From NCBI GenBank assembly GCA_900759005.1, contig CAAEUQ010000113.1, positions 1 through 12,586 on the forward strand: a stretch of 12,586 nt of DNA. The letters run 5' to 3'. Of this stretch, positions 1-6,070 are shown piece by piece. The position numbers and the translations under genes are program-made. The stretch is from Clostridia bacterium. GTDB lineage: Bacteria > Bacillota > Clostridia > Christensenellales > Aristaeellaceae. Below the pieces are notes generated by a model. It was not told the DNA's origin, did no database searches, and saw nothing but the letters and a program-made list of their open reading frames with translations. Each line of letters starts with the position of its first letter. The stretch's first letter is position 1.

Positions 1-2
1 AC

Positions 3-512
3 GGCGCAATCAACGCCGGCTATGCGATCTGGCGAGAGCTGATTGCCGAAGTCATTGCCTTTGAGATGGACGACAACTGCTTTGTTGTTCCTCTCGGAGA
101 GAAGGCTGCACTTCTCCGGTACTACGAGGAAGAGTTTGAAAATGGTGATCGAAAAAGAGGGATCACCATGATCCTCTGCGAAGCACTGACAAGCAAAGAG
201 TGCGAAATGTCTGCAACATGGAATGTCGCGCAAAAGAAGGTTGCAGGGCACAAGCCCTTCGATAATCCGTTATTTATGGACATGCTTGGGCTTGTGTTCC
301 GAAAGCTCAGAGATGCTGTGATTTGCTTGAAATCATGGAATCGCGTTACAGGCGAGCTTCCACCATCCTGTGCTCGCAGTTCGACATTCCCGGATGGCGA
401 GACAAGCTGTCCGACCCCATTCTGGCTGATGCGATCTGCGACCGCATTGTTCATGATGCATACACGATCCTCATTGACGGTCAAGAGTCCATGCGGAAGC
501 GCAAGGGCTTGA
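3..512 (+). CDS. 5'-truncated hypothetical ORF running into istB remnant in another frame
   Basis: An open reading frame enters from the left edge with no start visible and ends at TGA 510-512. Only about the first 100 residues look like real protein (IWRELIAEVIAFEMDD..., YYEEEFENGDRKRGITMIL). From about position 310 the frame overlaps a recognisable istB end in frame 2, and its own translation there is low-complexity Ser/Arg/Pro text, as expected of a non-coding frame. I do not recognise the N-terminal part; it has no transmembrane segment or familiar motif, and its charged, probably helical character would suit a phage or plasmid protein (inference). The likely reading is a gene cut by insertion or recombination with an IS21 element, leaving a chimeric frame. 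The true coding part is probably 3 to about 310. Confidence 0.4.
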   Translation, partial: GAINAGYAIWRELIAEVIAFEMDDNCFVVPLGEKAALLRYYEEEFENGDRKRGITMILCEALTSKECEMSATWNVAQKKVAGHKPFDNPLFMDMLGLVFRKLRDAVICLKSWNRVTGELPPSCARSSTFPDGETSCPTPFWLMRSATALFMMHTRSSLTVKSPCGSARA

Positions 513-520
513 ACGAGTAA
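308..520 (+). pseudogene. istB: C-terminal remnant of IS21-family helper ATPase IstB
   Basis: Frame 2 encodes about 67 residues ending at TAA 518-520: DLLEIMESRYRRASTI, then CSQFDIPGWRDKL, LADAICDRIVHDAYTI and MRKRKG near the end. This is the conserved C-terminal part of IstB, the AAA+ helper protein of IS21 transposition (family about 250 residues). The N-terminal region with Walker A and Walker B is missing, because the frame upstream of about 305 is closed and another ORF occupies that DNA. No istA transposase is present in the window. The fragment cannot be a working ATPase. It fits the IS21-like terminal repeats downstream at 852-917, so 308-917 is probably the right part of one deleted element. 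Confidence 0.85.
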
Positions 521-549
521 GAGCCTTCGGCTCACCGGGCTCTGCCCGG
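521..549. repeat. Two tandem short hairpins after istB stop
   Basis: GAGCC(TTC)GGCTC at 521-533 and CCGGGC(TCT)GCCCGG at 535-549 are perfect small stem-loops directly behind the istB stop. There is no following T-tract, so a canonical intrinsic terminator is not supported. They could still protect the 3' end of the IS transcript. Confidence 0.5.
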
Positions 550-553
550 ACCC

Positions 554-578
554 GAGGTTTTCCGCTTTGAGGTTTTCC
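554..578. repeat. 15-bp spaced direct repeat GAGGTTTTCC
   Basis: GAGGTTTTCC occurs at 554-563 and again at 569-578, exactly 15 bp apart, just before the 13-bp inverted repeat that starts at 580. The function is unknown. Confidence 0.5.
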
Positions 579-579
579 A

Positions 580-725
580 GGGAGAGTGATGCCGGATGGT
601 GCAACGCATTGAGGGAGGGACGAAGACCCGACTAGCGGGATGCAATGCTTGCATTGCGCCCGCGTAGCCAGCGCCGCCTTGCGGTAATGGCCGTAAAAAA
701 GAGAGCGAGGTAGCATCACTCTCCC
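580..725. repeat. 146-bp stretch bounded by perfect 13-bp inverted repeat, with internal hairpin
   Basis: GGGAGAGTGATGC at 580-592 is repeated as its exact reverse complement at 713-725. Between them is a strong hairpin: GCGGG (635-639), GCAATGC (642-648), loop TT, GCATTGC (651-657), CCCGC (659-663). No target-site duplication is visible next to the arms. It lies in the non-coding 3' part of the IS21 remnant. It could be a small MITE-like insertion or a structured RNA of the element. No coding potential is convincing here on either strand. Confidence 0.55.
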
Positions 726-851
726 CGCCAACCCCGTATACGGCGTTCATGTCGCTCCTCAGCGTTGCACTATCCTCCGCTACGGCTAAAAGCAATTCCA
801 TGATACTACCTGACGCATGTCGCGTCATTATTCAACCTGCGCGGAAAGCCT

Positions 852-917
852 GCTCAATTAGCACGGAATCGCTGCTCAATTTCGCCGGTTTGGCTGCGCA
901 ATTAACCACGACGGACA
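852..917. mobile_element. IS21-like terminal repeats, probable right end of the IS remnant
   Basis: Three units with exact 22-bp period begin GCTCAATT (852), GCTCAATT (874) and GCGCAATT (896). Multiple short terminal repeats in direct array at each end are characteristic of IS21-family elements, where they bind the transposase. The third unit ends in CA at 916-917, which matches the usual terminal dinucleotide and suggests the right boundary (inference). Together with the istB tail upstream this defines the right part of a deleted IS21-family element. The left end is not in the window, so no target duplication can be tested. Confidence 0.7.
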
Positions 918-928
918 GCGAAAACATG

Positions 929-957
929 GTGACAAATCTATGGATGCGTAGTATAAT
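929..957 (+). promoter_or_regulatory. Sigma-A-type promoter next to the IS end
   Basis: GTGACA (929-934, five of six to TTGACA), a 17-bp spacer, then TATAAT (952-957, perfect). Transcription would begin near 964 and run into the secreted-protein gene starting at 1162, giving a leader of about 200 nt. It lies about 12 bp beyond the inferred IS21 end, so it is host DNA rather than an IS promoter. The leader 964-1161 shows no further gene. Confidence 0.65.
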
Positions 958-1161
958 ATATTTACATTAAGAAATGTGGTGCTTAATAAAGCTATAGGCT
1001 AAACCTCAGTTATCTCATCTCGTATGTCGGCAGGTGCAGTACTTACACTTCTCACGTTGCCTCAGTTTACCCTACCTTGGCTCTGCGTATCGGACACAAA
1101 AGTCAACTACGATAAAGAATCCGGACATATCAAGAAATATATAAAGGGAGGATTTAATTCG

Positions 1162-2058
1162 ATGAAGAAGCTTTTAGCATGGCTTACCTTACTGCTCACG
1201 TTGTTGACATCCCGCGCCTTTGCAGGGGAATATGTGTATTTTCGCGGCTATACTGACTTGAAATCATTTCAGAATGGCGAATCGGTGGGCATTGTTACTT
1301 GGGACATTACCACAAATCAGTGTACGGCGCTTTCTCTTGAGGGCGTGCTAATCGAAAAAGATGCGGATGAAGTAGGGTGTCTACTGCTTCCCACGGGGCA
1401 AACTGGGGAAGAGCTTCGTATCGTGCGACTGATGAATGGCGAAGCGCGAGAAGAATTCTCTGTACCCATTTCCCAAAACTGGATCCAAATTTACGCGTAC
1501 AAGCGAGGCTGGGTATATTATTCGAGTGTAGATGGCATTCGACGCATCAATGCAGAAGGTGAAATCGATGCTTACAATGTGCTGCCTGAAGCACAGTGTA
1601 TTCGCATTTCAGATGACGGGAAACTCGCATTTACTGCGTATGCGGATAAAAACGATGGGAAAAATGTGTTGTCGATGTTTTCGCCGCCGGCACTGTATCT
1701 CGCGTTACCAAACGAAATAGCACACGTGATAGTTCAGCCCGAACGTCGCTCGCCTAACTGCGTGTGGCTGAACAATGAAACGCTTCTCTATTGGAATGAT
1801 GACGATCGTCTGATTGCACTAAATCTCGCGACCAACGAAACAGCCCTTTATATGGAGGAAAGTGCTAACGGTCAGTTTTATGTCAGTGCAAATGGAAAGC
1901 GGATATTGTCCGTCGAGCCCGCATCCATGCTGGGAGAGGATCGATTTAGCCGACTTAGGTTATTCAGCATTGACACTCAGCAAACTGAGTACAGTCCGCT
2001 GATCCTATGCGGCTGCGAATTTGAAGAGCAGAACTTGTGTATTCAGATTGAAGGATGA
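1162..2058 (+). CDS. Secreted beta-propeller-like protein of unknown function
   Basis: A 298-residue protein with a clear Sec signal peptide: MKK, a leucine-rich core (residues 4-16) and a likely cleavage after AFA at residue 21. The mature part is rich in short beta-strand-like stretches. Segments such as ISDDGKLAF and VSANGKRILSV resemble PD40/WD40-type propeller blades (TolB-like), so a propeller fold outside the membrane is a fair inference. No catalytic motif is seen. The start at 1162 is chosen because AGGGAGG lies at 1145-1151 and the signal peptide begins there; an in-frame upstream ATG at 1024 has no ribosome binding site and would bury the signal. Base composition is AT-richer than the core genes downstream, which suggests acquired DNA. 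The last 20 residues run to the border of a different-frame Rhs fragment, so the C-terminus may be altered. Confidence 0.75.
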   Translation: MKKLLAWLTLLLTLLTSRAFAGEYVYFRGYTDLKSFQNGESVGIVTWDITTNQCTALSLEGVLIEKDADEVGCLLLPTGQTGEELRIVRLMNGEAREEFSVPISQNWIQIYAYKRGWVYYSSVDGIRRINAEGEIDAYNVLPEAQCIRISDDGKLAFTAYADKNDGKNVLSMFSPPALYLALPNEIAHVIVQPERRSPNCVWLNNETLLYWNDDDRLIALNLATNETALYMEESANGQFYVSANGKRILSVEPASMLGEDRFSRLRLFSIDTQQTEYSPLILCGCEFEEQNLCIQIEG

Positions 2059-2089
2059 GAATCATTTTGTTACAGCATATACTATAAGA

Positions 2090-2416
2090 TCCACAGATGC
2101 ACTGATTTACCGCACGACGCTGGAATACGATCGCCGCAGCCGCCTGAAGTCCTTCCGTGAACAGACGGCGGACGGCGCGCATGAAACGACGTTGGCATAC
2201 GACGCGGACAGCCGCCCGAAGCGCATTGAATTCGACGGCGAAGCGCTCGAATACGCCTATGATTCCCTCGGCAGGCTGGCAAGCCGAAAGATCGGAACGG
2301 TGGAAACGCAGTATGAATACCTCCCGGGCGACGAAACTCATTACGGCGCAGGATTCTCGCACACAGTGAGATGGCAGCTCGTTCGCAAGCCGATTAGACT
2401 AATAGCAGAGTCATAA
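2090..2416 (+). pseudogene. Orphan Rhs/YD-repeat protein fragment
   Basis: Frame 2 encodes three consecutive YD-type repeats: LEYDRRSRLKSF, LAYDADSRPKRI and YAYDSLGRLASR, followed by YEYLPGDETHYG. This is the repeat shell of Rhs/YD-repeat proteins, which normally span a thousand or more residues. Here only about 90 residues remain, with no start codon, ribosome binding site, signal peptide, core end motif or toxin domain. After about 2350 the frame loses any resemblance to the family. Composition jumps to GC-rich near 2105, unlike the AT-rich gene just upstream, so this is a foreign or relocated scrap. Such scraps are common products of recombination at rhs loci (family knowledge). Confidence 0.75.
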
Positions 2417-2512
2417 TTGCTCTGTAAAAGTCGGGTGCAAGTGCATCCGCTCTTACACCCAACAAAGTGCATCGTCCCTTGTATCATAAGTTCACCGGAT
2501 TAGCCACAAAAG
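2417..2512. other. Non-coding spacer, nothing firm
   Basis: Between the Rhs fragment and the structured repeat there is no convincing gene. A weak hairpin (GGGTG-C-AAG at 2433-2441 with CTT-A-CACCC at 2452-2460, one mismatch, 10-nt loop) is the only structure noticed. Confidence 0.4.
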
Positions 2513-2541
2513 GACTCAGATATTGATACAATATCTGAGTC
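2513..2541. repeat. Perfect 13-bp hairpin, loop ATA
   Basis: GACTCAGATATTG (2513-2525) is followed by ATA and its exact reverse complement (2529-2541). There is no adjacent T-tract on the + strand. On the - strand only TTTT follows after CC. It sits directly outside the TGTCAAAAAA-bounded repeat and may be part of it or a binding site. Confidence 0.6.
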
Positions 2542-2545
2542 AGAC

Positions 2546-2791
2546 TGTCAAAAAACCTAGGAGAGCTCGAAAGGGCCGAAGCCCTCTCGAATAAAAAATC
2601 GAGTTCAGCGACATGCGCGGTGAGCACGGGGCTATTTTATCACAGGGGAATCCCATTTCCCGGAGAGAAAATAGTACCTTGCAGATTTTGCGGCCGGAGT
2701 CTGAAAGACTCAAGCAAAATCTGGAGGGGGTGGTAGTGGCGGGGGAGCTTGCTCCCCTGTCCACCAGCTTGTGAAAAAGACTTTTTTGACA
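2546..2791. repeat. MITE-like structured repeat with terminal inverted repeats
   Basis: TGTCAAAAAA at 2546-2555 and its reverse complement TTTTTTGACA at 2782-2791 bound 246 bp; the match extends outward to 13 of 15 bases. Inside are stacked hairpins. First, 2567-2590: a 10-bp stem with one mismatch and loop CGAA, which is a UUCG tetraloop on the - strand. Second, CTATTTT/AAAATAG at 2632-2638/2668-2674, with GGGAA/TTCCC nested inside. Third, CAGATTTTG/CAAAATCTG at 2682-2690/2715-2723, with GAGTCT-GAA-AGACTC nested. Fourth, GTGG...GGGGAGC-TT-GCTCCCC...CCAC at 2736-2764. Fifth, CAGCTTGT/ACAAGCTG arms at 2765-2796. No coding frame on either strand is believable. This density of nested dyads is typical of non-autonomous repeats or structured RNAs and is not a single terminator. 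Confidence 0.55.
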
Positions 2792-2800
2792 AGCTGAAAT

Positions 2801-2820
2801 CCGCTTTTGCGGCTATTTTT
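2801..2820 (+). terminator. Weak terminator-like hairpin before the acyltransferase
   Basis: CCGC-TTTT-GCGG (2801-2812) followed by CTATTTTT. The stem is only 4 bp and it lies directly before a ribosome binding site, so it may end upstream transcription, be part of the structured repeat, or be chance. Confidence 0.35.
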
Positions 2821-2837
2821 ACGATGGAGGGCGGCGA

Positions 2838-3881
2838 ATGGAAAGGCGAAATGTCGGTATCGATCTGCTGAAGCTCGTTTTGATGTTCATGGTGTGTGTC
2901 CTGCATACACTTACGCAGGGCGGCGCGTTGATCGCCTGCGAGCCCGAAACGGCGACAGCGCGTGGATTGTGGCTGATTTGTGCGTTTAGCATGTGTGCGG
3001 TCGACTGTTTTGCGATGATCACGGGATTTACCGCATCCGGAAAGCCGCAGCGCATATCGAAATTTCCGGAATTGTGGCTGCGGACGCTGTTTTACTCGGT
3101 TGTGCTGAATGTTGCGGCGGGCATATTCGGCTTCGGCGAGGGATTTGGATTCACAAGTCTCGTTCATTACGCGTTTCCGCTGATATTCAATACCTATTGG
3201 TATGTGACCGCCTATCTGGTTCTCATGCTGCTTCAGCCTGTTTTGAACCGCTACCTGTTCGAACTCGACGAAAGGGCGGCGAAAAAGGTGCTGATCGTCG
3301 TGTTTATCGTATTTGCGTGCGTGAACAGCGTGCGGGACACGTTTATGATGAACGCGGGCTGTTCGATATGGTGGATGGCGGCGATGTATACGCTGGGCGT
3401 GCTGATGCGGCGCACAAGGCTGCTTGAATTCTCGAAAACGGGCGCGCTGATTGCGCTGAACGCGGTGTGCGTGCTCGTGCCGTGGGCGCTGTGGCAGTTT
3501 GCTGAAAGCGATCGTCTGCTAGCTTACATTTCGCCGCTGATGGTGCTCAATTCTATGGCACTGATCCGCCTGTTTTCGCGCATGAAATTGAAAGGAAAAT
3601 GGATTGAGCGAATCGCGCCGTACGCGCTCGGTGCGTATCTTCTGCATTCGACGATCTGCATCTGGTATTGGATGAAAGGCAGATTTGCATTCCTCGCAGA
3701 AATGCCTGTTCCGCTGAGCGCACTCTGTACGCTTGCAATCGCTGCGGTGATTTTCAGCGCGGGCGTCGTCATCGATTTTGCACGCGGAAAGTTTACAGAG
3801 CGCCTGGAACTGCCGAAATTGTGCGAAACAATCGCAAATGCCGCGGAAAACGCACTTGGATCCATTTCAAAACGCATCTGA
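2838..3881 (+). CDS. Acyltransferase-3 family integral membrane protein
   Basis: A 347-residue polytopic membrane protein with about ten hydrophobic helices. The N-terminus RRNVGIDLLKLVLMFMVCVLH, with His23 at the end of the first helix, is the hallmark of the acyltransferase-3 family (OafA/OatA type), where this His is needed for acyl transfer. Further family features are WYVTAYLVLMLLQPVLN in the middle and YLLHS near the C-terminal third. Members move acetyl or other acyl groups to cell-surface sugars, peptidoglycan or teichoic acids; the substrate here cannot be told. There is no extracellular SGNH domain, so it is the short form (family about 330-380). GGAGG at 2826-2830 with 7-nt spacing supports this ATG. 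It has no obvious functional link to its neighbours and stands alone between a structured repeat and spoVT. Confidence 0.85.
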   Translation: MERRNVGIDLLKLVLMFMVCVLHTLTQGGALIACEPETATARGLWLICAFSMCAVDCFAMITGFTASGKPQRISKFPELWLRTLFYSVVLNVAAGIFGFGEGFGFTSLVHYAFPLIFNTYWYVTAYLVLMLLQPVLNRYLFELDERAAKKVLIVVFIVFACVNSVRDTFMMNAGCSIWWMAAMYTLGVLMRRTRLLEFSKTGALIALNAVCVLVPWALWQFAESDRLLAYISPLMVLNSMALIRLFSRMKLKGKWIERIAPYALGAYLLHSTICIWYWMKGRFAFLAEMPVPLSALCTLAIAAVIFSAGVVIDFARGKFTERLELPKLCETIANAAENALGSISKRI

Positions 3882-3921
3882 TTTCCACTGTAAACGCCCG
3901 AATTCTCAAGCAGATTTCCAT

Positions 3922-3940
3922 GGGCGCATAAAAAGCGCCC
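3922..3940. repeat. GGGCGC/GCGCCC hairpin between acyltransferase gene and spoVT
   Basis: GGGCGC (3922-3927), loop ATAAAAA, GCGCCC (3935-3940), a perfect 6-bp stem. No T-tract follows on the + strand, so it is at best a weak terminator; it could also be an operator upstream of spoVT. I found no convincing sigma-G promoter here. Confidence 0.4.
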
Positions 3941-3998
3941 GAATGCGAACACTACTGAGCGAAATCGAAAGGCTTGAAACGCATTTGGAGGAGATCAT

Positions 3999-4553
3999 AT
4001 GAGAGCAACAGGCATCGTGCGCAGAATCGACGAACTCGGCCGAGTGGTCATTCCTAAGGAAATTCGCCGCACTCTGCGCATTCGCGAAGGCGACCCGCTG
4101 GAGATATTCACGGATCACGATGGCGAGGTCGTTTTGAAAAAGTATTCCCCGATCGGCGAGATTTCTGCGATTGCGAAGGATTATACCGATTCGCTGCATC
4201 GGACGCTTGGACACATCGCGCTGATCAGCGATCGCGACGCGATTGTGGCTTCGTCCGGCGCGGGTAAGCGCGATTATGCGGAAAAACCGCTGAGTGCGGA
4301 CGTCGAGCGAATTCTCGAAAACCGGCAGACGGTGGTCCTGAATCTTTCGGCAGGGCTGCGGATGATCCCGATTATCGGCGACGACCGCACGGAAACCTAC
4401 GCTTCCGAAATCGTGGTTCCTATTCTTGCCGACGGAGAAATCATCGGCGGGCTCATGCTGATTAACCGCGAAGCCGGCACAGATATGACGGAGGTCGACC
4501 GCAAGGTCGCCGAAACGACGGCGAGCATCGTGGGCAAACAGATGGAGCAGTAG
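3999..4553 (+). CDS. spoVT: Stage V sporulation regulator SpoVT (AbrB domain plus GAF-like domain)
   Basis: 184 residues, close to the 178 of the Bacillus protein. Residues 1-50 (MRATGIVRRIDELGRVVIPKEIRRTLRIREGD) are a textbook AbrB/SpoVT swapped-hairpin DNA-binding domain. Residues about 55-182 form the GAF-like C-terminal domain that separates SpoVT from the short AbrB proteins, ending with VVPILADGEIIGGLMLINRE and a helix. In Bacillus, SpoVT acts in the forespore and adjusts sigma-G-dependent genes (family knowledge), so a spore-forming ancestry is likely. The start is set by GGAGGAG at 3987-3993. Order with mazG and the RqcP-like gene matches the Bacillus spoVT-yabM-mazG-yabO region. The stop codon abuts the -35 box of the mazG promoter, so mazG need not depend on spoVT transcription. 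Confidence 0.93.
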   Translation: MRATGIVRRIDELGRVVIPKEIRRTLRIREGDPLEIFTDHDGEVVLKKYSPIGEISAIAKDYTDSLHRTLGHIALISDRDAIVASSGAGKRDYAEKPLSADVERILENRQTVVLNLSAGLRMIPIIGDDRTETYASEIVVPILADGEIIGGLMLINREAGTDMTEVDRKVAETTASIVGKQMEQ

Positions 4554-4582
4554 TTGAATAAACGCGCAAAACGTGTTATAAT
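4554..4582 (+). promoter_or_regulatory. Extended -10 sigma-A promoter for mazG
   Basis: TTGAAT (4554-4559) directly after the spoVT stop codon, a 17-bp spacer, then TGTTATAAT, a perfect extended -10 with TATAAT at 4577-4582. The predicted start of transcription is near 4589. That would leave an ATG at 4592 practically leaderless and supports translation from ATG 4613 with GGAG at 4603-4606. Confidence 0.75.
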
Positions 4583-4612
4583 CGCTCTATCATGATCAAT
4601 ATGGAGAGCGAA

Positions 4613-5980
4613 ATGGGCACGATTACAATCGTTGGATTGGGATACGAAGAAAAGCAGCTGACATTCGAAGCAGCGGAGCTTTTGAAGAGCGGCGCGCGCG
4701 TGATTTTGCACACGGGGCGCTGCGGCTGCGCGGAATGGCTGAAGAAGAACGGCATTTCGTTTGAAACGCTGGACTATCTGTATGAGGAATGCGAAGACTT
4801 TGATCTTCACGCAGCGCGCGCTGCGGAGACGGTGGTTGCGGCTTCCAGAGAAGAAAATGTCGTTTACGGCGTGTTCGACGTGCGCGACCGCAGCGCCTCC
4901 GAAATCCTGAAGCGAACGCGCGCGCGCGTGGTCGCCGGTCCGCCGGCGGAGGGCGCGCTGACGGTATACGCACAGGATGCGGTCAAGACGCTGGTTGCCG
5001 CGGATTGGGAGAATTTCCATTTGAATGCGTCCGAGGGCGTTCTGATTCGCGAATTGGACAGCCGTGCGCTTGCCAGCGAGGTCAAGCTCAAGCTCATGGA
5101 CTGCTATCCCGAGGAGGAAATTGCGTTCGTGCGCCTTCCGGACGGCGGCATTGCGAAAACGGAGCTTTACAATCTCGACCGGCTTTCCAAATACGATCAC
5201 CGGACGAGCGCATATATCCCGTCCGAGGGCGATCTTACGAAGCTCGAACGCTATGATTTTGCCGATCTTCAGGCGATTTTGTCGCGCCTTTGCGCGCCGG
5301 ACGGATGCCCGTGGGATCGTGAGCAGACGCATTGGTCGCTGCGGTCGTATATGGTCGAGGAAGCGTATGAAATTGTGGATGCGATTGACGCGGACGAGCC
5401 GTTTCACCTTGCGGATGAGCTGGGCGATATGCTTTTGCAGGTCGCGTTTCATGCGGAAATTGCGAAACGCTATTCCGAATTCGATATGAGCGACGTGACC
5501 ACCGCGATCTGCGAAAAGATGATCAAGCGCCACAGCCATATCTTCGGGCACGATCATGCGTCGAATTCCGGCGAGGTGGCAACGCTCTGGGAGAAAAATA
5601 AGATGCGCGAGCGCGGGCAGACGAGGTATTCCGAATCGCTGCGCGAGGTTTCCAAATCGTTTCCGGCGATGATGCGCGCCGCGAAGGTGTTGAAGCGTCT
5701 CGACGGCGCGTGCGACTGCGCGGAAACGGTTGAATCCGCGCGCAAATCCGCGGAAAAGGCGATTTTGGACGGAACGGACGTAGGCGACGCGCTTCTGAAG
5801 TGCGTAAGTCTCGCGCGAGCGATGGGCGAGGATCCGGAAATCGCGCTGAACGCGGCGACGGATCGGCTGATTCGGCGGTTCGAGACGCTCGAAAACGGCA
5901 GGAATGCGGGCGAATTATCCGAAGAAACGTTGCAAGAGTATTGGAATTTGGTAAAATTGTCCGATATTCCCGAAAAATAG
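4613..5980 (+). CDS. mazG: MazG nucleoside triphosphate pyrophosphohydrolase with N-terminal TP-methylase-like domain
   Basis: 455 residues from ATG 4613, chosen for GGAGAG at 4603-4608 and because the product then begins MGTITIVGLGY as in Bacillus YabN (489 aa). Residues about 1-205 align in plan with the tetrapyrrole (SAM-dependent) methylase fold. Residues about 215-310 are the MazG domain: CPWDREQTHWSL (232-243), EEAYE (249-253), ELGDMLLQ (269-276) and KRHSHIFG, with acidic metal-binding residues E249, E250, E253, E269 and D272 all present. A second, MazG-C-like helical region follows to the end. The MazG domain hydrolyses NTPs to NMP and pyrophosphate for house-cleaning and nucleotide-pool control. 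The methylase half looks degenerate: the usual GxGPGDP loop is GLGYEEKQL, and the PGHP-type loop is replaced by GVFDVRDRSA. So only the hydrolase is likely active (inference). Confidence 0.9.
   Translation: MGTITIVGLGYEEKQLTFEAAELLKSGARVILHTGRCGCAEWLKKNGISFETLDYLYEECEDFDLHAARAAETVVAASREENVVYGVFDVRDRSASEILKRTRARVVAGPPAEGALTVYAQDAVKTLVAADWENFHLNASEGVLIRELDSRALASEVKLKLMDCYPEEEIAFVRLPDGGIAKTELYNLDRLSKYDHRTSAYIPSEGDLTKLERYDFADLQAILSRLCAPDGCPWDREQTHWSLRSYMVEEAYEIVDAIDADEPFHLADELGDMLLQVAFHAEIAKRYSEFDMSDVTTAICEKMIKRHSHIFGHDHASNSGEVATLWEKNKMRERGQTRYSESLREVSKSFPAMMRAAKVLKRLDGACDCAETVESARKSAEKAILDGTDVGDALLKCVSLARAMGEDPEIALNAATDRLIRRFETLENGRNAGELSEETLQEYWNLVKLSDIPEK
5930..5957 (+). promoter_or_regulatory. 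Possible internal promoter for hup within 3' end of mazG
   Basis: TTGCAA (5930-5935), 16-bp spacer, extended -10 TGGTAAAAT (hexamer 5952-5957, five of six). Transcription would start near 5964, giving hup a leader of about 105 nt that carries the 16-bp palindrome at 6021-6036. HU is usually made in large amounts, so its own promoter would make sense (inference). Confidence 0.4.
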
Positions 5981-6020
5981 CAGGAATCGACGCGTCGAGT
6001 GCATAATAAATAGGTTTACA

Positions 6021-6036
6021 GGCATGAAATCATGCC
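6021..6036. promoter_or_regulatory. 16-bp perfect palindrome in the hup leader
   Basis: GGCATGAAATCATGCC has 7-bp arms around AA. It lies 20 bp before the hup ribosome binding site, in the leader predicted from the internal promoter. It could be an operator for a dimeric regulator or a short RNA hairpin; nothing in the window shows which. Confidence 0.45.
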
Positions 6037-6070
6037 CACTGAACAATGCATAGTGAAGGAGTTGGGGAAC

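Noticed and set aside
749..970. Possible 73-residue protein in the IS21 3' region
   Set aside because: It runs through the 22-bp terminal repeats and the -10 box, has no ribosome binding site and no family resemblance.
1024..1161. 46-residue N-terminal extension to the secreted protein from ATG 1024
   Set aside because: It has no ribosome binding site and would place the clear signal peptide in the interior; AGGGAGG supports ATG 1162.
2401..2470. tRNA-like or attC-like structure after the Rhs fragment
   Set aside because: The small stems do not form a cloverleaf with acceptor and anticodon arms, and the paired core sites of attC are absent.
2786..2820. Perfect TTGACA at 2786-2791 as a -35 for the acyltransferase gene
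   Set aside because: It lies within the arm of a hairpin, and no acceptable -10 is found 16-18 bp downstream.
2640..3167. Long minus-strand open frame across the structured repeat and acyltransferase start
   Set aside because: Its sequence is biased shadow text, it has no ribosome binding site, and it overlaps a well-supported membrane protein gene.
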